NCBI GenBank assembly: GCA_023299945.1 | Contig: JALZVZ010000157.1 | Coordinates: 1-6,252 of the forward strand | Direction: 5' to 3' | Source: Altererythrobacter sp. | Lineage (GTDB): Bacteria; Pseudomonadota; Alphaproteobacteria; Sphingomonadales; Sphingomonadaceae | Length of the DNA stretch: 6,252 nt | Shown: piece after piece, positions 1 to 5,710 of the stretch | Layout of the letters: every line of letters starts with the position of its first letter | Numbering within the stretch: the stretch's first letter is position 1 | The notes under the pieces: model-generated | What the model saw: the letters and a program-made list of their open reading frames with translations, nothing else | Database searches by the model: none | What the model was told of the DNA's origin: nothing | Translations under genes and position numbers: made by a program

Positions 1-827
1 CCTCTCATCGACGCATTGCGTTCAGCCAGCCGCAGATAGAGTTTAGGGCCGCGAACATCTGCTAAATGCTGATATTGCGAAATCGCACCGCAAATTACGA
101 CCCGCGCTCCGGAAGCGGCCAAATTGTCGAGCACATTATCCAGAATTTCGCCGCCAACATTGTCAAAAAAGACGTTCACGCCATTGGGAGCAGCCTTCTT
201 TAGCTCCTCGCCAACATCGCTATTCTTATAGTCTATCGCAATATCTGCACCCAGTTCCTCGGTTAGATATTTGCATTTGTCCGGGCCGCCCGCGATGCCA
301 ATGACGGTCGCACCGCGTACCTTGGCCAGCTGCACCACTATTGATCCGACAGCGCCAGCGGCACCTGAGACGACGACCACATCATTCTCTTGCACCTCGC
401 CAACAGCGATCAAGCCGACCCATGCCGTCAAGCCGGTTGTAATGCCCAGAGGTCCCGCGAAGGCGCTGGCAGGAACGCCTTCTTCTGGAACAATTTTGGT
501 GACGTCAGTATCAAGCAAAAGTGCATGGGTTTGCGCGGACATCAAGCCATAGACCCAGTCGCCAACGGCCAAATTATCGCTTTGGCTTTCGACTATCTGC
601 CCCACGCCTAATGCGCGAATGGTTGTGCCAATCTCGCCTGTCCGGTGCATGCCTTCGTCGTTCAGTGTCGTCCGGATCCAAGCGTCCATTGAAAGCGTAT
701 CTACCTTCGCGACAATATGACCGGCGGGCACGTCTTCAATGCTGACGTCTTCAATGCCAAAATCATCAATAATCGGCGTACCATTGGGACGCTGCTTGAT
801 GAAAACTCTACGATTTTGGATGGTGAT
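1..827 (-). CDS. NADP-dependent medium-chain oxidoreductase (zinc-independent MDR, prostaglandin/leukotriene reductase type), 3' end cut by window edge
   Basis: The gene encodes a soluble cytoplasmic NAD(P)H-dependent reductase of the MDR superfamily, related to the bacterial CurA/YncB and eukaryotic prostaglandin reductase/LTB4 dehydrogenase group, which reduce activated double bonds of enones and enals. About 275 codons are visible of a family length near 335-345, so roughly the last 60 residues lie outside the window. The N-terminal ADH_N_2-like part (about residues 1-125) begins TIQNRRVFIKQRPNG, a typical opening for this group. The Rossmann part carries SGAAGAVGS (154-162, the AxxGxxG cofactor motif), GIAGGPDKC (177-185) and the family signature FDNVGGEILD (221-230). 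No zinc-ligand pattern is seen. The start is odd: the frame is open from a TGA at about 864-866 but has no ATG, GTG or TTG before Met47. I chose ATC at 827-825, where homologues have Met, because AGGAG (835-839) sits 7 nt upstream. It is 276 nt from the flippase gene and is probably a separate transcription unit. The family call is secure; the substrate is unknown. Confidence 0.9.
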   Translation of the reverse strand, partial: MTIQNRRVFIKQRPNGTPIIDDFGIEDVSIEDVPAGHIVAKVDTLSMDAWIRTTLNDEGMHRTGEIGTTIRALGVGQIVESQSDNLAVGDWVYGLMSAQTHALLLDTDVTKIVPEEGVPASAFAGPLGITTGLTAWVGLIAVGEVQENDVVVVSGAAGAVGSIVVQLAKVRGATVIGIAGGPDKCKYLTEELGADIAIDYKNSDVGEELKKAAPNGVNVFFDNVGGEILDNVLDNLAASGARVVICGAISQYQHLADVRGPKLYLRLAERNASMR

Positions 828-834
828 GGGGTGG

Positions 835-839
835 CTCCT
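835..839 (-). promoter_or_regulatory. Shine-Dalgarno AGGAG that places the oxidoreductase start at a non-standard ATC
   Basis: On the minus strand AGGAG is followed by 7 nt (CCACCCC) and then ATC ACC ATC CAA AAT. The spacing is ideal and the following residues match the usual N-terminus of this reductase family. No other acceptable start codon exists in frame between the upstream stop and Met47. The site therefore decides the start even though the codon is ATC. Confidence 0.6.
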
Positions 840-918
840 AGCAGGAAGTAAAACGAAGTTGGCTCAATATGCGCCTCGCCCGCAGCTACAAGTAACATTT
901 TGAGTAACGGCCCTGCGA

Positions 919-933
919 GCCATCACAAATGGC
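919..933. repeat. Short inverted repeat upstream of the oxidoreductase
   Basis: GCCAT and ATGGC flank a 5-nt centre (CACAA on the plus strand) and form a perfect 5-bp dyad about 92 nt before the oxidoreductase start. It could be an operator half-site pair or a small leader hairpin. With only 5-bp arms, chance is also a fair explanation. Confidence 0.25.
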
Positions 934-1012
934 AGCCGCATACAAACCCCAAATCGGGCCGAAATTGTAATTCAGCCATATACTAACGAAAGCGCGGTGG
1001 TTCGATAGAAAA

Positions 1013-1096
1013 CGCAAAAAGCCAACTGCGCCGAACCTCAACAACCCTGCCCCCGATACGCATTCGCGATAAAGGCAGGGGCCGATTGGTTTTGCG
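1013..1096 (-). terminator. Nested inverted repeat after the flippase gene, possible transcription terminator
   Basis: Read on the minus strand just after the flippase stop, an outer arm CGCAAAACCAA (1096-1086) can pair with TTGGCTTTTTGCG (1025-1013), with a small bulge. Inside it, CCCTGCC (1080-1074) pairs perfectly with GGCAGGG (1051-1045) around a 22-nt loop. T-rich sequence (TTTTTGCGTTTTC) forms and follows the distal outer arm. The position is right for a terminator of the four-gene operon. However, the long inner loop and lack of a clean U-tract directly after the GC stem make it atypical, so function as an intrinsic terminator is inferred. Confidence 0.4.
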
Positions 1097-1103
1097 TGCA
1101 CTC

Positions 1104-2564
1104 TTAGGATGGGGCCTGATTACGCCGGGAAATCATCTGTATAAGTTCCATCAACGTGGGCTTTGCGAGAAGGAAAAGCAGCCCAATGTAGCTGCCGCCT
1201 CCAACCAGTAGCAAAACCAGCAAGCGGCCAAAGCTGGGCAACGGAGGCAGTATGGTTCCTGCAAGATAGACTAGCCCAGCCATCACCAATGAGGCGGAGA
1301 GGCCCGGCCACATTGCACGCACCAACTCACCAACTGACAGTCCCAAATGCCCTCTAGATTGGAGAAAAGTGAAGATCGTAAGCAGGGGGAATGCTCCAAT
1401 CCAAGCATAGGCCAGCCCCATCACGCCATATTGCACACAGGTGAGGAAACTAACCGACATCACAATCGCACCAAACACGTTAACGCGGGCAGATATTTCG
1501 GGATGGCCCATTGCATTGTTAACCGGTGCAAACAGGATTTGCAGGGTCATCAGCGGCATCACCAGCGCCAGAACCGATACGATGGGCGCCATTGGCAGCC
1601 ATTTCTCACCAAGAACTACTTGCACCAACTCATGTGCCGTTACCGCCATTCCAAAATATATGGGGCAAGCAATCAACATGATAAGGCGAACAGCTTTTAA
1701 GAAAGACCAACGCAAAGCTTTTGGATCATCCTGGATCCGCGAATAGGCGGGAAAGGCGATCTCGTTCAAAGGCGGAACAAACTTTGCGGTGAAGATTGTG
1801 GTGAGGAAAAGAGCCTCTGCATAAAGGCCTAGTTCGTAAGGTGTAAGCCATTGGCTAGCGATAAAAATGTCCGACTGGCTTTGGATGGTCCAGAACACAT
1901 GGGCGAGCAGGACCGTGCCGCCGAAAGTGAACATTTCCCCCGCTCCACGAAAATTGAAGCTAGGCCAGATGAACATCTTGGCTGATAGGAAAAGGCCGAT
2001 TGCCTGCGTCCAGAATATCGCGATTGCAGCATAGACCAATGTCCACACGCCAAGCCCTGATAAGGCACAACTCAATGCGACAATTGCACCGATGATGGCC
2101 GAAGCCAGATTGACCAACGCAGTTTTTTTGAACTCCAAATTACGCGCCATCAACGCCTCGGGTAGCACGATAAAAGGCGTGGCAAGAAAGATAAGCGCCT
2201 GAACACGCAAAAGGTCCGCGATAATTGGGGCGCTGTAATACTCGGCGGCTAAGGGAGCGAGAAGGAATTGCAGCACAGCAATCCCGCCATTCAGCAAAAG
2301 CAATGCGCCAAAGGCCTGCCGCAAGCGCCGCGGGTCGACCTGGTCAGATTGGATGATCGAACTGGCGAGACCATAGCCATTGAGAAAACTGAGGAAGACC
2401 AAAACCACTTGCGTCATCGCAAAAAGACCGTAGTCGGCCGGGTCAAGAATGCGGATAACCGCAAGAGTGCTGCCCCATGAAATCAGCTGAGCAAATATCT
2501 GCGTTCCTGACCGCCAGATCAGGGCGCTACGCACACGGTCGCGAAAGCTCTTGACCGCAATCAT
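1104..2564 (-). CDS. Polysaccharide/oligosaccharide flippase, MOP superfamily (Wzx/WzxC-like)
   Basis: This is an integral inner-membrane protein of the MOP superfamily, whose Wzx-type members move lipid-linked glycan units from the cytoplasmic to the periplasmic face. The 486-residue length is normal for the family. Hydrophobic segments suitable for about 12-14 membrane helices cover the protein, for example near 20-38, 46-68, 84-104, 117-137, 148-168, 172-194, 213-230, 291-310, 325-348, 361-378, 380-401, 418-436 and 447-467. Typical sequence features are an N-terminal segment followed by RILDPADYGLFAM (38-50), the loop SRIQDDPKALR (275-285) and LGEKWLPMAPI (318-328), all common in the Polysacc_synt/WzxC branch. 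The start follows only a weak GGAA element 10 nt upstream, and the gene lies 21 nt after the stop of the lipoprotein gene, so it probably depends on the operon transcript. It is the last gene of the four. The flippase family is clear; the cargo cannot be told from sequence. Confidence 0.9.
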   Translation of the reverse strand: MIAVKSFRDRVRSALIWRSGTQIFAQLISWGSTLAVIRILDPADYGLFAMTQVVLVFLSFLNGYGLASSIIQSDQVDPRRLRQAFGALLLLNGGIAVLQFLLAPLAAEYYSAPIIADLLRVQALIFLATPFIVLPEALMARNLEFKKTALVNLASAIIGAIVALSCALSGLGVWTLVYAAIAIFWTQAIGLFLSAKMFIWPSFNFRGAGEMFTFGGTVLLAHVFWTIQSQSDIFIASQWLTPYELGLYAEALFLTTIFTAKFVPPLNEIAFPAYSRIQDDPKALRWSFLKAVRLIMLIACPIYFGMAVTAHELVQVVLGEKWLPMAPIVSVLALVMPLMTLQILFAPVNNAMGHPEISARVNVFGAIVMSVSFLTCVQYGVMGLAYAWIGAFPLLTIFTFLQSRGHLGLSVGELVRAMWPGLSASLVMAGLVYLAGTILPPLPSFGRLLVLLLVGGGSYIGLLFLLAKPTLMELIQMISRRNQAPS

Positions 2565-2585
2565 AGCGACACAGTTCCAAGCGGT

Positions 2586-3911
2586 TTATCGCCCATCAAA
2601 GAAAACTGCTGCGTGCCCCCAAGCGGGGCCGGTTCCGCCATGGGGCCATGCTTCACGTTCGAGCGAGATATAGCCGGTGCTTTTTGATCGAAAAATGTTC
2701 AGCAGACTGTCGCTGCGATAATCGGCAAAGTCTGGATCAAACTCAATTCCACCTGTTCGATCATCAAACCGTAGCATGTAAAACCCCTGTTCACCGCCTA
2801 GCTCGGCACCAAGGACCAAGCGATTTCCTGCAGGGTCTTTGCCCATCCAATGCGGTGCAAAACCTTCTGGCGTATTGAGGCGAAAGACTTCTTTGGGCGA
2901 TTTCGGATCGGAAATATCAAGAACAACAACCTGTTCTTTTTTGCCTATCGGCTGAATCCAATATTGCCCAATGAGCAAGGGAATGCCGCAAGCGCCTCTG
3001 ATCTTGGTTGGATCACTGGCCGGGTCCGTTTCGACCGAAAAAACCAAATCCGCTTTCGGCTTTTCACTGTCGATACCGGTTAAATGATAGAAATTACAGC
3101 CGTAGGAATTGAGGAAAATTGATCCGTCCTCCAGCACATGTTGGCCAAAGCCAGCGCCATTTATCCCCTCCATTCGGTTGCCCTGATGATCGACACCGAC
3201 CTCCAGATCAATCGTATGAAGAAGTTCAAAGTCGGAATAACGATATATCTGGATCACATCCGCCCAGGATTGCTCCATCATAGGTGCGCTGGTGACAGTG
3301 ATCCGGTCCATTTCTGGCAATTGGGCGAAAGCATAGGGCCGGATTGCTTTGGTATATCCGGGCGCTGCAGCTGATGCTGTGCGCAAAAGTTTGCCATCAA
3401 TCGAATATTCAGCGATCCCGCCATGGCCGCCAGGCGAAATTGTTTCGGCGGGGTTGGGGCTATCTCCTTCGCTTCTCAAGAACCCGACCAACCGCGTCCC
3501 GCTAGGTGTGCGCGCATAATCATGCGGATAGCGCAACGATGCCGGTGGCTGGAAAGTGTTGGTAATAGTTGGTTTGGTGGGATCGGAAAAATCGACAATC
3601 ATGGATAGCTCATGATGATGGCCATTCATGAATATTGGCTCACCCTTGGGCGGCGCATTATATTCCATGTGATGCACCATGGATGCCTTATGCCCAATCG
3701 GCGTTGAGCCCAGCGCTTGTCCGCGCGTCTCACTTGCCGGATCAACGTTAAGGACGGTTATGAAATCCTCATCCTGCTCATCCTGATCACCGACAAGCAG
3801 CAACATATGCGGAGACGCTCCGGTCAGCTCTATCGTGCTTTGCGGAACAGGCTCAGAGCATGAGGCAAGCCCTATCAACGCGATGGGCAAAAGAAAGCGG
3901 ATGGCCGTCAT
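2586..3911 (-). CDS. Predicted lipoprotein with SBP56/SELENBP1-like beta-propeller domain
   Basis: A short N-terminal signal (MTAIRFLLPIALIGLASC) ends in the lipobox L15-A16-S17-C18. Residue 19 is Ser rather than Asp, which fits outer-membrane sorting. The mature part (about 420 residues) looks like a WD/YVTN-style propeller. Its order recalls the selenium-binding protein 56/methanethiol oxidase family: DFITVLNVDPAS (49-60), a His-rich stretch with VHHMEY (79-84) and GHHHELS (97-103), RYPHDYARTPSG (127-138), VVVLDISDPKSPKEV (328-342), APHWMG (352-357) and FYMLRFDDRTGGIEFDPDF (377-395), then WPHGGTG (422-428). Scattered His (80, 81, 98-100, 130, 163, 353, 424, 433) could bind a metal, as in copper-dependent members. 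The CSSC-type cysteine site of classical members is absent; mature Cys are only C18, C272 and C308. Its ATG overlaps the upstream TGA by 4 nt (ATGA), with AAGG 7 nt before the ATG. The family link is made from memory of motifs and is tentative; a specific enzyme activity is not claimed. Confidence 0.6.
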   Translation of the reverse strand: MTAIRFLLPIALIGLASCSEPVPQSTIELTGASPHMLLLVGDQDEQDEDFITVLNVDPASETRGQALGSTPIGHKASMVHHMEYNAPPKGEPIFMNGHHHELSMIVDFSDPTKPTITNTFQPPASLRYPHDYARTPSGTRLVGFLRSEGDSPNPAETISPGGHGGIAEYSIDGKLLRTASAAAPGYTKAIRPYAFAQLPEMDRITVTSAPMMEQSWADVIQIYRYSDFELLHTIDLEVGVDHQGNRMEGINGAGFGQHVLEDGSIFLNSYGCNFYHLTGIDSEKPKADLVFSVETDPASDPTKIRGACGIPLLIGQYWIQPIGKKEQVVVLDISDPKSPKEVFRLNTPEGFAPHWMGKDPAGNRLVLGAELGGEQGFYMLRFDDRTGGIEFDPDFADYRSDSLLNIFRSKSTGYISLEREAWPHGGTGPAWGHAAVFFDGR

Positions 3912-4441
3912 TTTGATACCTTATAAAATGCTTTTGTAAGGGGCTCAAAACCATGTTTGGTGAACAAGGCTTCAGATGCTGCGTTGGCATTCCAAACCGT
4001 GCCTGAGATGACGCAATTGCTGAGCGGTTCAATATCCGCCAAAAGCGCCTCCATCATTGCTGATGCACCGCCCAATCCGCGTGCCCTGTCATCAACGACA
4101 ATATCTTCGACAAAACAAGTCCAGCGCGTTTCGCCGTAGAAGATATTATTGGACTGGTTGAGCCGGTACAGCAAATAGCCTGCCAAGGCATTGTCGATGA
4201 ATAAGCCTTTGGCAAATCCATAGCGCTTTCGCAGCGGATTGCGCGGTTTCAAAAAGCCATTGAGGTAATGAGTGATTGCCGCAGTTTCTACAGCAGGGCC
4301 GAAATGCGCTGGAAAGGCGCTATGATGCGGCTTTTGCCCTTGTTGAAACAGTCCAATCATCGCCTCTATTGTGGCGGAATTGCACTTGTCCAAAGGCTCG
4401 ACTTCGAGGGTTCGATCGGAGGAACTTACTGCCGGTGTCAT
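3908..4441 (-). CDS. GNAT-family N-acyltransferase
   Basis: This 177-residue cytoplasmic protein has a single GNAT domain, the fold that transfers an acyl group (usually acetyl from acetyl-CoA) to an amine. The region about 75-95 (YGFAKGLFIDNALAGYLLYR) matches the early beta strands. Motif A is FVEDIVVDDRARGLGGASAM (110-129), with the pyrophosphate-binding R121-x-x-G124-x-A126 loop. Motif B is VWNANAASEALFTKHGFEP (149-167), ending in the usual F-x-x-x-GF signature. The first 50 residues, including GQKPHHSAFPAHFG (35-48), are less typical and may form the acceptor site. AGGA lies 7 nt before the ATG. The gene starts 1 nt after the stop of the larger acyltransferase gene and its own stop overlaps the lipoprotein start, so all three are probably translationally coupled. 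The acceptor is unknown; an amino sugar or aminoacyl precursor of an exported molecule would fit the context. Confidence 0.88.
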   Translation of the reverse strand: MTPAVSSSDRTLEVEPLDKCNSATIEAMIGLFQQGQKPHHSAFPAHFGPAVETAAITHYLNGFLKPRNPLRKRYGFAKGLFIDNALAGYLLYRLNQSNNIFYGETRWTCFVEDIVVDDRARGLGGASAMMEALLADIEPLSNCVISGTVWNANAASEALFTKHGFEPLTKAFYKVSK

Positions 4442-4442
4442 A

Positions 4443-5654
4443 TCAGTTTCCTGTTGCCGTCTTCAGCAAAGATTTAATCGTATACATGCCTTGGAATATC
4501 ACGCCATAAACCAATCCTTTGCGCGCAATCGCCAAATCCATGATGGCTTTACGATCAGGCCACATTTCATTGAGTAAGGCGTTTTCAGGCGCCGAACATG
4601 AATCCAGCAGGAGGCATTCCTTATTGCCCAGATAGTATTTGAGCGTTTCAAATTCCATCAAGACGCCTGGAGAGAGTTTGCGGTACTCCTGATCTATGGC
4701 AGATTTCAAACAATAACCAACCGGCGCCGCAGCGATATCAAGGGTGAAGGCAATCGGTTTCCTATTGAGGCATAATCTTGAGAAATGCAGATTACCCGCC
4801 TCGAAAGCCTCGCCAATCATCGCTTCATAAAGCGCTGTTTCTTTCTCGCAGCACAGGATTGACGAGCCGTTCTCATGTTTCCAACCTGTGTTTTCCATTG
4901 CCAAAAACTGGGTCGTCCAATCGCGCAATTGCGCGGGATCAGTCAGTCGCTCTAACGAAACCTCTCCTTGTTTGGAGAGGCTAGTCATCGCCCTCTTTAT
5001 GCTCTTGCGCCTAGAGGGTCTGAGCAAGTCCTTGGCTTGCATTCCGTCATGTTGAACTGGCAAAATAGCGGCGCGTTCAAAGTGATTGGCTGTCAAGATC
5101 TTGCGCCCATCGTTAGCACATTGGCGTTCCATAGCCTTTGCGAGCGGACCATCGGTACTGACCATAGAAAGGTTTAGAAAACAGCAATCGCGCGGTGCAT
5201 GATCAAGCCAAGTGCATAATCCGGCGGCAAATTGATCTTCAAATCCAGCGCGCACAAGCGGTTCGCCAAGATATTGTTCATGGTGCAAAGCGGAGCGCCA
5301 GAAAGACACGGGTAGCTTGGCATAGCCTATATCGCGGCGCAGAATAACAATCCCGATCAGCAACCCCTCGCTCCGGATCGTTACAATCTTGGGATCATGC
5401 TCACAGAGCAAAGGCAAGGAGTTGCGCACGAACGAGGGAAATTGGAAAATGTTCCGCAGGCTTGCCGCTGCGGCCAAGTTTTCCCACTCAGCCTGCAAAG
5501 TGCAGCAAAGGTCTCTGGTGAGTGGTTCGCAGCGACCCGTTGCGATGCTGGTAGCATTTCGTTTTGTTGAGGATGCATCGAGAGAAAAAATCGTGTGGTC
5601 CTTTGATCGACAAACCCTGTCCAAGCGCCCTTCTTGACCAGAACTATTTGGCAT
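4443..5654 (-). CDS. BioF2/CelD-like acyltransferase (Acetyltransf_6 type, GNAT/FemAB-like fold)
   Basis: This 403-residue cytoplasmic protein belongs to the group formerly called CelD-like, now Acetyltransf_6, which is common in bacterial exopolysaccharide loci and distantly related to FemAB aminoacyltransferases. The N-terminal half-domain includes EWENLAAAASLRNIFQFPSF (56-75), the typical opening in which a W is followed by a short segment and a (Q)xP(x)F element, and continues to about residue 205. The second half contains LLRPSRRKSIKRAM (210-223), FLAMENTGWKHENGSSI (250-266), the strand pair HFSRLCLNRKPIAFTLDI (290-307), then YCLKSAIDQEYRKLSPGVLM (314-333) and FETLKYYLG (335-343). These are the hallmark blocks of the family. 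The sequence is rich in Cys. No good ribosome binding site precedes the ATG; the first 40 residues are not conserved family sequence, so a later start or leaderless translation is possible. It is the first gene of the operon. Reaction and acceptor are unknown; acylation of a sugar or peptide-like surface precursor is inferred. Confidence 0.85.
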   Translation of the reverse strand: MPNSSGQEGRLDRVCRSKDHTIFSLDASSTKRNATSIATGRCEPLTRDLCCTLQAEWENLAAAASLRNIFQFPSFVRNSLPLLCEHDPKIVTIRSEGLLIGIVILRRDIGYAKLPVSFWRSALHHEQYLGEPLVRAGFEDQFAAGLCTWLDHAPRDCCFLNLSMVSTDGPLAKAMERQCANDGRKILTANHFERAAILPVQHDGMQAKDLLRPSRRKSIKRAMTSLSKQGEVSLERLTDPAQLRDWTTQFLAMENTGWKHENGSSILCCEKETALYEAMIGEAFEAGNLHFSRLCLNRKPIAFTLDIAAAPVGYCLKSAIDQEYRKLSPGVLMEFETLKYYLGNKECLLLDSCSAPENALLNEMWPDRKAIMDLAIARKGLVYGVIFQGMYTIKSLLKTATGN

Positions 5655-5655
5655 A

Positions 5656-5684
5656 TTGAGCTAATCTAGTCGCCAATCTATGAT
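5656..5684 (+). promoter_or_regulatory. Candidate sigma70 promoter for the rightward unknown gene
   Basis: TTGAGC (5656-5661) and TATGAT (5679-5684) are spaced by 17 nt, close to the sigma70 consensus. Initiation near 5690-5692 would leave a leader of about 20 nt before the ATG at 5711. The element overlaps the candidate promoter of the opposite strand. Confidence 0.45.
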
Positions 5685-5691
5685 AGCCCAA
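5663..5691 (-). promoter_or_regulatory. Candidate sigma70 promoter for the four-gene operon
   Basis: On the minus strand TTGGGC (5691-5686) and TAGATT (5668-5663) are separated by 17 nt. Initiation about 7 nt after the -10 would fall at 5655-5657, within a few nt of the ATG at 5654. That would give a leaderless or nearly leaderless mRNA, which fits the lack of a Shine-Dalgarno sequence before this gene. This is a by-eye match only. Confidence 0.35.
5678..5686. repeat. 9-bp palindrome CTATGATAG between divergent genes
   Basis: CTAT and ATAG flank a central G. The palindrome covers the plus-strand -10 element and part of the spacer/-35 region of the minus-strand candidate promoter. A hexamer AATCTA also occurs twice nearby (5663-5668 and 5675-5680, 12 nt apart). 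This could be a shared operator, but it is short. Confidence 0.3.
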
Positions 5692-5710
5692 AGAAGGCGT
5701 TTGTCCTTTT

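Larger units (their letters stand above)
828..1103. other. Intergenic region between flippase and oxidoreductase genes
   Basis: This 276-nt stretch separates the 3' end of the four-gene operon from the start of the oxidoreductase. The half next to the flippase contains a nested inverted repeat (listed separately). The half next to the oxidoreductase contains a small inverted repeat at 919-933 and the AGGAG ribosome binding site. I see no convincing -35/-10 pair for the oxidoreductase. A 71-codon minus-strand frame beginning with GTG at 1101 crosses the region, but it has no good ribosome binding site or recognisable motif and I do not call it a gene. Confidence 0.6.

Noticed and set aside
271..552. 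93-codon plus-strand frame antisense to the oxidoreductase
   Set aside because: Pro/Thr/Ala-rich shadow of the conserved Rossmann region on the minus strand.
701..898. 65-codon minus-strand frame starting with ATG upstream of the oxidoreductase
   Set aside because: It is out of frame with the clearly homologous reductase sequence. A frameshift joining it to the reductase is not needed, because the reductase N-terminus is already complete from the ATC.
886..1101. 71-codon minus-strand frame starting with GTG just after the flippase stop
   Set aside because: It has no convincing ribosome binding site or motif, its composition looks like translated intergenic DNA, and it crosses the inverted-repeat structure.
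1347..1700. 117-codon plus-strand frame antisense to the flippase
   Set aside because: It lies wholly inside a gene with clear family features on the other strand, and its Asn/His/Arg-rich composition is typical of a shadow frame.
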